From the NCBI GenBank assembly GCA_040751755.1, contig JBFMHC010000039.1:1-64000 (forward strand): a stretch of 64,000 nt of DNA. The letters run 5' to 3'. Below the pieces are notes generated by a model. That model made no database searches. It worked only from the letters and a program-made list of their open reading frames with translations, and was not told where the DNA came from. A program made the translations under genes and the position numbers. This DNA comes from PFJX01 sp040751755 (lineage in GTDB: Bacteria; Pseudomonadota; Gammaproteobacteria; Burkholderiales; Thiobacillaceae). Shown one piece after another: positions 1 to 9,448 of this stretch. How positions within the stretch are numbered: position 1 is the first letter of the stretch; each line of letters opens with the position of its first letter.

Positions 1-396
1 TTAAAAATAAAAAACAAACAAGTGTCTCTTTGCTCTAGCGGGGATCTGAAAGCCAAAACGGGCCTGCTTGTTTATCGTTTTGGCGCCGTAGGCAAGCAGG
101 CCGAACTTGTTTATCCGTCCGGCCAAGATGGCCCATTCAAAGCCTTTTCTACATATTTCGATGGCTCTGCAAAATCCAGTGAAAGTTACGTTGCGTTTAA
201 GCGTGGTGGCTATATGTATGTTGTCTACAATCGTTTGGCTGCTTTTGAAATAGACGACAGGAGCAATGGGGGTGGCGTTATTGTTTTCCATAATGGCAAA
301 CAGATTTCAGATATGTGGTGCATAGGCAAATCCATAAATGACAATATCTATGAATCGTTGCATGGCCTGGGGTTTCCAGTTGCCTCAATCCCCTAA
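1..396 (+). CDS. Hypothetical protein, 3' part (integron cassette gene)
   Basis: The frame is open from the first base, so the gene starts outside the window; a GTG at 22 is the first possible internal start. The visible ~131 residues contain a beta-rich pattern (LVYRFG, ELVYP, GGYMYVVYN) like that of small uncharacterised secreted proteins, but I recognise no functional family. Base composition is clearly poorer in G+C than the backbone after 1190. The stop codon lies inside the attC site at 391-471, as is usual for integron cassette genes. Function unknown. Confidence 0.6.
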   Translation, partial: LKIKNKQVSLCSSGDLKAKTGLLVYRFGAVGKQAELVYPSGQDGPFKAFSTYFDGSAKSSESYVAFKRGGYMYVVYNRLAAFEIDDRSNGGGVIVFHNGKQISDMWCIGKSINDNIYESLHGLGFPVASIP

Positions 397-471
397 CAAC
401 CGCTTCGAGAGGGACGCTCCAACAGCCGGCTTCGCCGCCTTTTTCCGCGCCCCTCAAGCTAAACGTTAGGC
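391..471 (+). repeat. attC recombination site of an integron cassette
   Basis: The 81-bp element starts with CCCTAAC (391-397) and ends with GTTAGGC (465-471); these are complementary at 6 of 7 positions and match the R'' and R' core boxes of attC sites. Inside, the left arm at 402-417 pairs with the right arm GCGCCCCTCAAGC (447-459), apart from three unpaired bases on the left arm and one mismatch. Unpaired bases in one arm are the signature that guides strand choice by integron integrases. The cassette boundary would lie after G465. Confidence 0.85.
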
Positions 472-481
472 CTGATCAGAA

Positions 482-1081
482 ATGCGCTTCCCTGGCGAAC
501 AGCCCCGAACTCCAAGCGTTAGCTCACGTCGAGTCCTTACTCTGCTGATTCCCATCCTGCTACTGGCAACCTTTCTGCTTTTTCAAGCGGGCAACCTGAC
601 TGAATACCGGCTGTACTTCACCACCGATAGAAAGCCGGCAACCCTCGATCTTCTGTCGCTCTCCGAAGACTGGACAGAGAGTCGGCTGAGGGCGCAATTC
701 GCCGAGTTCCCGGTTGGTTGCCACCCCTATCAGGGGCCTCTACCTGTCCAACGTGCTTGCGCAGTCGATGTGCGCTCCGCTAACGGCGTTCCAGCGCTAT
801 ACATGTCCTTCTTCTTTACGCGCGGCCGCCTCAGCCAGGTGGCTATCAATGTCCCATGGTGGTCACATCAAAGTGCTTACCAGTACTTGGTCGCCACCTT
901 GGGCAAACCAGTAGCCTCACAGCTTCTTCCTCGTTCGGGGGTTCGTCTGCATGGCTGGCAGCTTGGAAACGGTTCTGCTGTGTTCTTCAATAGGGACCGT
1001 CCATTCAACCCACTGCATTGGAACGCCATCTACTGGCGCAGCCCTACCGAATGCAGGCATGAGGGCTGCTTTGTCAAATGA
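482..1081 (+). CDS. Hypothetical single-pass membrane protein (integron cassette gene)
   Basis: 199 residues. An N-terminal membrane segment at about residues 19-37 (LTLLIPILLLATFLLFQAG) follows a short basic cytoplasmic tail, so the remaining ~160 residues are probably periplasmic. Four cysteines in the outer part (as in VGCHPYQG, RACAVD, TECRHEGC) could form disulfides. No family recognised. The start sits 10 bases after the upstream attC recombination point, typical of a cassette ORF with a very short leader. No rightward promoter is evident; cassette genes are usually read from the array promoter. Confidence 0.6.
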   Translation: MRFPGEQPRTPSVSSRRVLTLLIPILLLATFLLFQAGNLTEYRLYFTTDRKPATLDLLSLSEDWTESRLRAQFAEFPVGCHPYQGPLPVQRACAVDVRSANGVPALYMSFFFTRGRLSQVAINVPWWSHQSAYQYLVATLGKPVASQLLPRSGVRLHGWQLGNGSAVFFNRDRPFNPLHWNAIYWRSPTECRHEGCFVK

Positions 1082-1160
1082 GGCCTGATCCTTCTTCAAT
1101 CCGGACGCTCAACACGCCACATAGCGTCGTCCTAGTCGCCGGTTAACTCCACGTTAAGCC
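1082..1160 (+). repeat. Degenerate attC-like site at end of cassette array
   Basis: The stretch after the cassette gene holds a hairpin (GGACGCT at 1103-1109 facing AGCGTC at 1123-1128) and ends in GTTAAGC (1153-1159), which fits the attC R' consensus GTTRRRY. A matching R'' box is not clear; GGCCTGATC at 1082-1090 is the best candidate. The 10-mer AGGCCTGATC occurs both just after the first attC (468-477) and at 1081-1090. Beyond it the backbone resumes. Confidence 0.4.
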
Positions 1161-1189
1161 CAGACCTCCCGCACCCCATCTTGGCCTAG

Positions 1190-2122
1190 CTACCCCTCCA
1201 CCCGTGCCCCGCCCCGGCTATTGAGGCTGACCGCCACCACCCCCACCAGCACCAGCAAAGACCCCACCACCTGCAGCACCGACACCTCCTCGCCCAGGTA
1301 GACGTGGGCGAGGTAGAGGGTGAACACCGGGCCGATTGACCCGATCAGGGAGGCATTGCCGGAGCCGACCAGACGGATGCCGGCGGTGAGCAGGAAGACC
1401 GGCAGCACGGTGGAGAAGATGGCCATCAGGATGGCGAGTTGGTACACCGGCCGGGGTTGCGCCAGCGCCGCCAGGGGGTGGGTGGCGGCGAACTGGCCCA
1501 GGCTCATGGCGCTGGCGAGGATCATGGCGTAGGCGGTGAAGCGCATCGTCCCCATGCGCGCGACGGAGTGCCCGGCGCCCACCAGGTAGATGGCGTAGAA
1601 AAGGGCGCTGGCGAACACCAGGGCGGAGCCGAGGGCGAGGGCGCCCTGCCCCACTTGCACGTCGTGCACGAACACCAGGGCGATGCCGGCGTAGCTCAAC
1701 AGGATGGCGGCCACCACGGTGCGGGGGATGGCGCGGCGGTACAGCAGGGCGGCGAGGATCACGGTGAGGGTGGGATAGAGGAACTGGATCAGCCGCTCCA
1801 GGCCGGCGGAGATGTAGTGCAGGCCGAGGAAGTCGAGGTAGTTGAACAGGTAGTAGGCGAGGCCCAGGCCGAGCAGGGTCAGCCATTCGCGCGCGCCGAG
1901 CGGCTCGGGGTGTTGCCGGCGCGCCCACACGGCGATGGCGACGAAGAAGGGCGCGGCGAAGGCCATGCGCAGGGTCAGCAGGGTCAGGGCGTCGACCTGG
2001 TGGGCATAGGCGAGCTTGACCAGGATGGACTTGATGGAAAAGCCGATCGCCGCGAGCAGCGAATAGACGATGCCGAGGAAGGCCGCCTGCCTATGGGCGG
2101 CGGTGCTGGCGCGAGAGGACAT
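1190..2122 (-). CDS. DMT-family (EamA) transporter
   Basis: 310 residues with about ten hydrophobic segments arranged as two EamA repeats, the usual size for drug/metabolite transporters of the inner membrane. I chose the ATG at 2122 (MSSRAST) because the 57 residues encoded upstream in frame are Arg/Pro-rich and low-complexity and extend towards gltX. The gene is divergent from gltX, with a 139-bp shared intergenic region. Substrate cannot be inferred. It is the first backbone gene after the cassette array. Confidence 0.85.
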   Translation of the reverse strand: MSSRASTAAHRQAAFLGIVYSLLAAIGFSIKSILVKLAYAHQVDALTLLTLRMAFAAPFFVAIAVWARRQHPEPLGAREWLTLLGLGLAYYLFNYLDFLGLHYISAGLERLIQFLYPTLTVILAALLYRRAIPRTVVAAILLSYAGIALVFVHDVQVGQGALALGSALVFASALFYAIYLVGAGHSVARMGTMRFTAYAMILASAMSLGQFAATHPLAALAQPRPVYQLAILMAIFSTVLPVFLLTAGIRLVGSGNASLIGSIGPVFTLYLAHVYLGEEVSVLQVVGSLLVLVGVVAVSLNSRGGARVEG

Positions 2123-2261
2123 GGCGGTTTGCGGTTGGGGAAGGGATGCCGGGGCGGCGGCGCGGCGGTGACGGTCGGGCGGGGCGCGGTGACGGGCCGG
2201 CTTGGCGGCGCGGCGGCTTATTGCGTAGGATGCTCGGCTTTTCCGCAACACCTTTCCGACC

Positions 2262-3659
2262 ATGGTCCGCACCCGTTTCGCCCCCAGTCCCACCGGTTAC
2301 CTGCACCTCGGCGGCGCCCGCACCGCGCTGTTCTCCTGGGCCTACGCCCGGCGCCACCAGGGCACCTTCATCCTGCGCGTGGAGGACACCGACCTGGAAC
2401 GCTCCACGCCGGAGAACACCCAGGTGATCCTCGATGCCATGCAGTGGCTGGGCCTGGACTACGACGAGGGCCCCTTCTACCAGACGCAGCGCATGGAGCG
2501 TTACAAGGAGGTGATCCAGCAGATGCTGGCGGAGGGCAAGGCCTACCACTGCTACGCCAGCAAGGAGGAACTGGAGGCGATGCGCGAGGCGCAGATGGCG
2601 CGTGGCGAGAAGCCCCGCTACGACCGGCGCTGGCGCGATTCCACCGCCACGCCGCCGGCGGGCGTGGCGCCGGTGGTGCGCTTCAAGAACCCGCTCGACG
2701 GCGAGGTGGTGATCGACGACCTGGTGAAGGGTCGCATCGTCGTCAGCAACAGCGAGCTGGACGACCTCATCATCGCCCGCTCCGACGGCAGCCCCACCTA
2801 CAACTTCTGCGTCGTCGTCGACGACTGGGACATGGGCATCACCCACGTGATCCGCGGCGACGACCACGTCAACAACACGCCGCGCCAGATCAACATCCTC
2901 AAGGCCCTGGGCGCGCCGCTGCCGCAGTACGGCCACGTGCCCATGATCCTGGGCCACGACGGCGAGAAGCTGTCCAAGCGCCACGGCGCGGTGAGCGTGA
3001 TGCAGTACGAGGAGGACGGCTACCTGCCCGAGGCCCTGCTCAACTACCTGGCGCGCCTGGGCTGGGCGAAGGGCGACGAGGAGGTGTTCTCCATGCAGCA
3101 GTTCACGGAGTGGTTCGACCTGGGCGGCATCTCCCGCTCGGCCGCGCGCTTCAACCCGGAAAAGCTGCAGTGGATCAACCAGCAGTACATCAAGCAGGCC
3201 GACGCCGTGCGCCTGGCCAACCTGGCCCGCCCCTTCCTGCTGCGCGACGGCTGCGCGCTGGACGACGGCCCGGCGCTGGAACAGGTGGTGGAATTGCTGC
3301 GCGAGCGGGTCAACACCATCGTCGAGCTGGCCGACGCGGCGGTCTACTTCTACCGCCCCCTGCAGCCCGAGGCGGAGGTGATGGCGCAGCACGTCAATGC
3401 CGACACCCTGCCGCTGATGCGCGATGTCCTGGCGAAGTTCGGCGAGATCGAATGGCGGCGCGAGGCGATCCAGGCGGCGATGAAGGACACCGCCGCGGCG
3501 CACGGCGCGAAGATGCCCAAGGTGGCGATGCCGCTGCGCATCCTGGTCACTGGCGAGCCGCAGACCCCGTCCATCGACGCGGTGCTGGAACTGCTCGGCC
3601 GCGAAGAGGTGATGAAGCGCCTGGCTCATCGCCTGGACGAGCTCTCGTCCGCCAAATAG
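2262..3659 (+). CDS. gltX: Glutamate--tRNA ligase
   Basis: 465 residues, normal length for bacterial GluRS, a cytoplasmic class I synthetase that charges tRNA-Glu. The HIGH-type motif is seen as SPTGYLHLGGART near the N-terminus and the KMSKS-type motif as GEKLSKRHGA in the middle; the C-terminal third is the anticodon-binding helical domain. The last 34 bp overlap convergently with the 3' end of zapE. Confidence 0.97.
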   Translation: MVRTRFAPSPTGYLHLGGARTALFSWAYARRHQGTFILRVEDTDLERSTPENTQVILDAMQWLGLDYDEGPFYQTQRMERYKEVIQQMLAEGKAYHCYASKEELEAMREAQMARGEKPRYDRRWRDSTATPPAGVAPVVRFKNPLDGEVVIDDLVKGRIVVSNSELDDLIIARSDGSPTYNFCVVVDDWDMGITHVIRGDDHVNNTPRQINILKALGAPLPQYGHVPMILGHDGEKLSKRHGAVSVMQYEEDGYLPEALLNYLARLGWAKGDEEVFSMQQFTEWFDLGGISRSAARFNPEKLQWINQQYIKQADAVRLANLARPFLLRDGCALDDGPALEQVVELLRERVNTIVELADAAVYFYRPLQPEAEVMAQHVNADTLPLMRDVLAKFGEIEWRREAIQAAMKDTAAAHGAKMPKVAMPLRILVTGEPQTPSIDAVLELLGREEVMKRLAHRLDELSSAK

Positions 3660-4741
3660 GCGTGCGACTGCATCTCCCGCAGCCGGCTCAGGGTGCGGGC
3701 GAAGTCGCCGTCCAGCAGCGCGCCGTCCGCCAGCTCGGCGAGCGGCGCGGCCCCCGAGAGGATGAGCTTGACGCGGCGGTCGTACAGCTCGTCCACCAGC
3801 CACTGGAAGCGCCGCGCCTCCGCCTGCGTGTGGCCGTCCAGGCGCGGCACGCCTGACAGCAGCATGGCCGGGAAGCGCCCGGCCAGCTCGATGTAGTCCG
3901 CCTTGCCGCGCGGCGCGTGGCACAACTCGCGAAACTCGAACCAGGCCACGCCTTCGGCTTGGCGCCGCGCGCGCAGGGTGCGGGCGTGCACGGTGAGCGC
4001 CACGTCCATCTCGCCCTCGCCGTCCGCCAGTTCGCGGAACACTGTCTCCAGGGCCTGCTCCGCGCGGTCGTCGAGCGGCCAGTGGTAGACGCCCGCCTTC
4101 TCCAGGGTGTGGGCGCGGTAGTCGGCGTCGCCGTCGAAATGCACCTGCGTCAGGCGCTGCTTGATCAACTCGATGGTGGGCAGGAACTGGCCGCGTTGCA
4201 GACCGTTGCGATAGAGCTGATCGGGCGCGGCGTTCGAGGTCAGCACCAGGGCCACGCCCTGGTCGAACAGGGCCTGCAGCAGGCCGCGCATGAGCATGGC
4301 GTCGGTGATGTCGGTGATGTGGAACTCGTCCAGGCAGAGCAGGCGGGTGTCGCGCGCCAACTCGCGCGCGACGCGGCGCAACGGGTGGGACTGGCCCTTG
4401 AGGGCGGCGAGGCGCGCATGCACCTCCTGCATGAAGGGGTGGAAGTGGGCGCGCCGCTTGTGCGCCAGCGGCACGCAGGCGAAGAAGGCGTCCATGACGA
4501 AGCTCTTGCCGCGCCCCACCGGCCCCCAGAGGTAGAGGCCGCGCGGCGCGCGTGCTGGTGACACGCCTCGCAGCAGGCGTTGCAGCAGGCCTTGCAGTGG
4601 ACTATGTGGGCGCGCCAGCTGGTCGTGCAGGCGTTGCAGCTCGGCGGCGGCGGCGAGTTGCGCCGCGCTCAAGGTGTGGCCGCGCCCTTGCGCCTCGGTG
4701 CGCAGGCAGTCCTCGACCAGTCCCGGCGCCGCACCGTCCAT
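3626..4741 (-). CDS. zapE: Cell division protein ZapE (AFG1-like ATPase)
   Basis: 371 residues. Walker A GPVGRGKS and Walker B LLCLDEFH mark the AFG1/ZapE P-loop ATPase, which in gammaproteobacteria associates with the Z-ring under stress. The ATG at 4741 (MDGAAPG) is taken as start because it falls 7 bp after the sdhE stop; the in-frame upstream sequence overlaps sdhE. Last gene of the leftward sdh transcription unit. In many betaproteobacteria zapE follows lpdA at the end of the longer sdh-gltA-odhAB-lpdA cluster; here it directly follows sdhE. Confidence 0.9.
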   Translation of the reverse strand: MDGAAPGLVEDCLRTEAQGRGHTLSAAQLAAAAELQRLHDQLARPHSPLQGLLQRLLRGVSPARAPRGLYLWGPVGRGKSFVMDAFFACVPLAHKRRAHFHPFMQEVHARLAALKGQSHPLRRVARELARDTRLLCLDEFHITDITDAMLMRGLLQALFDQGVALVLTSNAAPDQLYRNGLQRGQFLPTIELIKQRLTQVHFDGDADYRAHTLEKAGVYHWPLDDRAEQALETVFRELADGEGEMDVALTVHARTLRARRQAEGVAWFEFRELCHAPRGKADYIELAGRFPAMLLSGVPRLDGHTQAEARRFQWLVDELYDRRVKLILSGAAPLAELADGALLDGDFARTLSRLREMQSHAYLADESSSRR

Positions 4742-4748
4742 GTCCGAC

Positions 4749-5036
4749 TCAGTCCGCGCAGTCGCGCAGTTGAAGTTCGATCCCCGAAGCCGGACGCGGG
4801 TCGCGCAAGCGTTCCCAAAGGGCCTGGTCCTCCAGGTCCAGCAGGGCCGAGAACTCACGCCATTGCGCAGTCGTCAGGCGGTCCGCGCGGGTGTCGAGAA
4901 AACGGTTCAGGAGCAGGTCCAGTTCCAGCATGCCGCGCCGGCAGCGCCAGCGCAGGCGGTTGAGCTCGGCGGCGGAGATGGCGTCGCCCGCGGGGTTCGC
5001 CGCTTCGCTCCGACCAGCCTCGTCCGCCGTTGCCAT
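4749..5036 (-). CDS. sdhE: Succinate dehydrogenase FAD assembly factor SdhE
   Basis: 95 residues of the small helical Sdh5/SdhE (DUF339) family, which promotes covalent flavinylation of SdhA. The family's RGxxE signature is present in CRRGMLELD, followed by the conserved LLNRFLD helix. Stops 7 bp before zapE and starts 7 bp after sdhB, so it is co-transcribed with the enzyme it matures. The ~20 N-terminal residues are not conserved in the family; a later start is possible. Confidence 0.93.
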   Translation of the reverse strand: MATADEAGRSEAANPAGDAISAAELNRLRWRCRRGMLELDLLLNRFLDTRADRLTTAQWREFSALLDLEDQALWERLRDPRPASGIELQLRDCAD

Positions 5037-5043
5037 CCCGCCC

Positions 5044-5739
5044 TTACACCGCGCGCTTGACCAGCATGTCCTTGATCTTGCCCACCGCGCGCGTCGGGTT
5101 GAGGCCCTTGGGGCAGACCTCGACGCAGCTCATGATGCCGTGGCAGCGGAACAGGCGGTACGGGTCCTCCAGGTTGTCGAGGCGCTCGTTGGTGATCTGG
5201 TCGCGGCTGTCGACGATGAAGCGGTAGGCCTGCAGGAGGCCGGCGGGACCGACGAACTTGTCCGGGTTCCACCAGAACGAGGGGCAGGAGGTGGAGCAGC
5301 AGGCGCACAGGATGCACTCGTACAGGCCGTCCAGCCGCGCGCGCTCCTCCGGGCTCTGCAGGCGCTCGATCTCGGGTTCCGGGTCCTCGTTCACCACGTA
5401 GGGCTTGATCGAGCGGTACTGCTTGTAGAACTGCTCCATGTCGACCACCAGGTCGCGGATCACCGGCAGGCCGGGCAGCGGGCGCAGCTCGATAGGCTGC
5501 TTCAGGTCCTTGAGCGGCGTGACGCAGGCCAGGCCGTTCCGGCCGTTGATGTTCATGCCGTCGGAACCGCACACGCCCTCGCGGCAGGAGCGGCGCACCG
5601 ACAGGGTCTCGTCCTGTTCCTTGATCAGGAGGATGGCGTCGAGCAGCATCTTGCCCTCCGGCTCGATGTCCAGCTCGTAGTCCTGCATGTAGGGCTTGGC
5701 GTCGGTTTCCGGGTTGTAGCGGTAGATGGAGAAGCGCAT
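5044..5739 (-). CDS. sdhB: Succinate dehydrogenase iron-sulfur subunit
   Basis: 231 residues. The N-terminal plant-ferredoxin-like domain carries the [2Fe-2S] cysteines in SCREGVCGSDG and LAC; the C-terminal half holds the CILCACCSTSCPSFWW and CHGIMSCVEVCPKGL clusters that bind the [4Fe-4S] and [3Fe-4S] centres. It passes electrons from SdhA FAD to the quinone site formed with SdhC and SdhD at the inner membrane. Starts 9 bp after the sdhA stop. Confidence 0.97.
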   Translation of the reverse strand: MRFSIYRYNPETDAKPYMQDYELDIEPEGKMLLDAILLIKEQDETLSVRRSCREGVCGSDGMNINGRNGLACVTPLKDLKQPIELRPLPGLPVIRDLVVDMEQFYKQYRSIKPYVVNEDPEPEIERLQSPEERARLDGLYECILCACCSTSCPSFWWNPDKFVGPAGLLQAYRFIVDSRDQITNERLDNLEDPYRLFRCHGIMSCVEVCPKGLNPTRAVGKIKDMLVKRAV

Positions 5740-5748
5740 GCGGGGCTC

Positions 5749-7512
5749 CTAGTAGGTGCGCGGCTTGGGCTGGAAGGCCTCGACCGTGAGGGGTTTCAGG
5801 CGCACCGGCTTGTAGTCCAGGCGGTTGCCCTCGGCGAAGTACAGGCTGTGCTTCATCCACTCCTTGTCGTCACGCTCCGGGAAGTCGTCGCGTGCATGCG
5901 CGCCGCGGCTCTCCTGGCGGGCGGCGGCGGAGTGCATGGTGGCGAGCGCCACGCCCATCAGGTTCTCCAGCTCCAGGGCCTCGATGCGGCCGGTGTTGTA
6001 GACCCGGCTGTGGTCGCGCAGCACCACGTCCGGCAGCCGGGCGGCCACCGCGAGCATCTTCTCGACGCCCTCGCGCAGCACCGCCTCGGTGCGGAACACG
6101 CCGCAATGCGCCTGCATGGTCCGGCACATCTCCTCGCGCAGCTCCGGCACGGTGAGGCCGTCGCCCTTGCGGTCCCAGCGCGCCAGGCGCGCCTCGATGC
6201 GCTCCAGCGCCTGGGCGGAGGCGGGGCGCGGGAAGGGGTTCTCGCGGCAGTACTCGATCACGTCGTTGCCGGCGGCGCGGCCGAACACGATCAGGTCGAG
6301 CAGCGAGTTGCTGCCCAGGCGGTTGGCGCCGTGCACCGAGACGCAGGCGCACTCGCCGATGGCGTACAGGCCGGGCACCGCCTCTTCCGGGCCGGTGCCG
6401 GTGGGCATGACCACCTGGCCGTGCAGGTTGGTGGGGATGCCGCCCATCATGTAGTGCACCGTCGGCACCACCGGGATGGGCGCGGTGGCGGGATCGACGT
6501 GGGCGAACTTCATGGACAGCTCGCGGATGCCGGGCAGGCGCTGCTGGATCACCTCCGGCCCGAGGTGGTCGAGCTTGAGCAGGACGTGGTCGCCCTTGGG
6601 GCCGCAGCCGCGTCCCTCGTGGATCTCCACCGCCATGGCGCGCGACACCACGTCGCGGCTGGCGAGGTCCTTGGCGTTGGGGGCGTAGCGTTCCATGAAG
6701 CGCTCGCCGCGTTTGTTGACCAGATAGCCGCCCTCGCCGCGCACGCCCTCGGTGACCAGCACGCCGGCGCCGTGGATGCCGGTGGGGTGGAACTGCCAGA
6801 ACTCCATGTCCTCGAGCGGGATGCCGGCGCGCAGGGCCATGCCCAGGCCGTCGCCGGTGTTGATGAGGGCGTTGGTGGTGGCGGAGAAGATGCGCCCGGC
6901 GCCGCCGGTGGCGAGGATGGTCGCGCGCGCCTCGATGAAGATCGGCTCGCCGGCCTCGATGCACAGCGCCACCACGCCCTGCGAGTAGCCCTCCTCGTCC
7001 ACCACCAGGTCGACGGCGAAGTATTCCTCGAAGAACTGCGTGCGCGCGGCGATGTTGCGCTGGTACAGGGTGTGCAGCATGGCGTGGCCGGTGCGGTCCG
7101 CCACCGCGCAGGTGCGCACCGCCGGCGCGCCGCCGTATTCCTGCGTCATGCCGCCGAACGGGCGCTGGTAGATCTTGCCGTTGTCGAGGCGGTCGAACGG
7201 CATGCCGAAGTGTTCCAGCTCGATCACCGCCTCGTTGGCCTGGCGGCACATGAACTCGATGGCATCCTGGTCACCCAGGTAGTCCGAGCCCTTCACCGTG
7301 TCGTACATGTGCCAGTGCCAGTTGTCGGCGCTGACGTTGCCCAGGCTGGCGGCGATGCCGCCCTGCGCCGAGACGGTGTGCGAGCGTGTGGGGAAGACCT
7401 TGGACACCACCGCCACCTTGAGGTCGGCGTGGGCCAGTTGCAGGGCGGCGCGCAGGCCCGCGCCACCACCGCCAACGATGACGGCATCGAACGTTCTTTT
7501 CGCCATGCTCAT
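5749..7512 (-). CDS. sdhA: Succinate dehydrogenase flavoprotein subunit
   Basis: 587 residues, full length. An N-terminal dinucleotide fold (VIVGGGGAGLRAAL) is followed by RSHTVSAQGGIAAS, whose histidine carries the covalent FAD. Oxidises succinate to fumarate on the cytoplasmic face of complex II. The ATG at 7512 has a GGAG six bases upstream and overlaps the sdhD stop as ATGA, which decides the start over the ATG six bases later. Confidence 0.97.
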   Translation of the reverse strand: MSMAKRTFDAVIVGGGGAGLRAALQLAHADLKVAVVSKVFPTRSHTVSAQGGIAASLGNVSADNWHWHMYDTVKGSDYLGDQDAIEFMCRQANEAVIELEHFGMPFDRLDNGKIYQRPFGGMTQEYGGAPAVRTCAVADRTGHAMLHTLYQRNIAARTQFFEEYFAVDLVVDEEGYSQGVVALCIEAGEPIFIEARATILATGGAGRIFSATTNALINTGDGLGMALRAGIPLEDMEFWQFHPTGIHGAGVLVTEGVRGEGGYLVNKRGERFMERYAPNAKDLASRDVVSRAMAVEIHEGRGCGPKGDHVLLKLDHLGPEVIQQRLPGIRELSMKFAHVDPATAPIPVVPTVHYMMGGIPTNLHGQVVMPTGTGPEEAVPGLYAIGECACVSVHGANRLGSNSLLDLIVFGRAAGNDVIEYCRENPFPRPASAQALERIEARLARWDRKGDGLTVPELREEMCRTMQAHCGVFRTEAVLREGVEKMLAVAARLPDVVLRDHSRVYNTGRIEALELENLMGVALATMHSAAARQESRGAHARDDFPERDDKEWMKHSLYFAEGNRLDYKPVRLKPLTVEAFQPKPRTY

Positions 7513-7859
7513 GGCACGCTCCAGAGGATTTGCGCCGCCCACGCGGCATAGGCGACCAGGGCGAGGATCACCAGGACATGCAGGGTCAGGCGGACCAGGG
7601 TCGGGTGGACGTAGTCCATGAAGATGTCGCGCATCCCCACCCAGGCGTGCAGAAACAGGCTGAACAGGAACAGCAGGGTCGCCAGGCGCATGGCCTGGCC
7701 GTGGAACAGCCCCTGCCAGGCGGCGAAGTCGGCCGCCGGGTTGACCAGCAGGAACACCGCGAGGACGAGGCTGTAGAGCGCCATCACCACGGCGGTGACG
7801 CGCTGGACGAGCCAGTCCTTGAGCCCGTAGTGGGCGCCGACGACGACGCGTTTCACCAT
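7509..7859 (-). CDS. sdhD: Succinate dehydrogenase membrane anchor SdhD
   Basis: 116 residues with three transmembrane helices; HAWVGMRDIFMDYV in the second half is the conserved SdhD signature around the quinone and haem region. Start taken at ATG 7859, which overlaps the sdhC stop (ATGGTGA); an in-frame GTG at 7865 is the alternative. Forms the cytochrome b556 anchor with SdhC. Confidence 0.93.
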   Translation of the reverse strand: MVKRVVVGAHYGLKDWLVQRVTAVVMALYSLVLAVFLLVNPAADFAAWQGLFHGQAMRLATLLFLFSLFLHAWVGMRDIFMDYVHPTLVRLTLHVLVILALVAYAAWAAQILWSVP

Positions 7860-8229
7860 AGCCACACCCCGATCAGCAGCGTTGCGGAAAGGCTCACCGC
7901 GAGCACCAGCTTGGCGGAGAGGCGTGCGCGCGCCAGCTCGACGCCGAGGTCCAGGTCCAGCGCGAGGTGGCGGATGCCCATGCAGAAGTGGTGCAGGTAG
8001 GCCCAGGCCAGCAGCAGCAGGCCGAGCTTGGCGAGCGGCTGGGCGAACCAGCCGCGCACCTGGGCGTAGCCCTCGGGCGAGGCGAGGCTCAACTGCAGCA
8101 GGTAGAGCAGCAGCGGCAGGATGAGGAACAGGAACAGGCCGCTGGCGCGATGCATGATCGAGACCACGCCCGGCAGCGGCAGGCGGATCCTGAACAGGTT
8201 GAGGTAGACCGGGCGCCGCGCGGCCATGC

Positions 8230-8233
<4 letters not shown>
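7853..8233 (-). CDS. sdhC: Succinate dehydrogenase cytochrome b556 subunit SdhC
   Basis: 126 residues, three transmembrane helices. RPVYLNLFRIRLPLPGVVSI and SIMHRASG form the quinone-site signature, and HHFCMGIRHLALD supplies the conserved haem-ligand histidine region. The ATG at 8233 overlaps the stop of the malic enzyme gene as ATGA, indicating translational coupling in the same operon. Confidence 0.95.
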
Positions 8234-9435
<1,202 letters not shown>

Positions 9436-9448
9436 GTCGTATGGGCTC

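Noticed and set aside
1439..3856. 805-codon open frame on + across the DMT gene and gltX
   Set aside because: Very low-complexity composition (Arg/Gly/His/Gln rich), and it covers gltX in the wrong frame; an artefact of high GC.
4891..7551. 886-codon open frame on + opposite sdhA-sdhB
   Set aside because: Antisense shadow of well-supported sdh genes; no recognisable domain.
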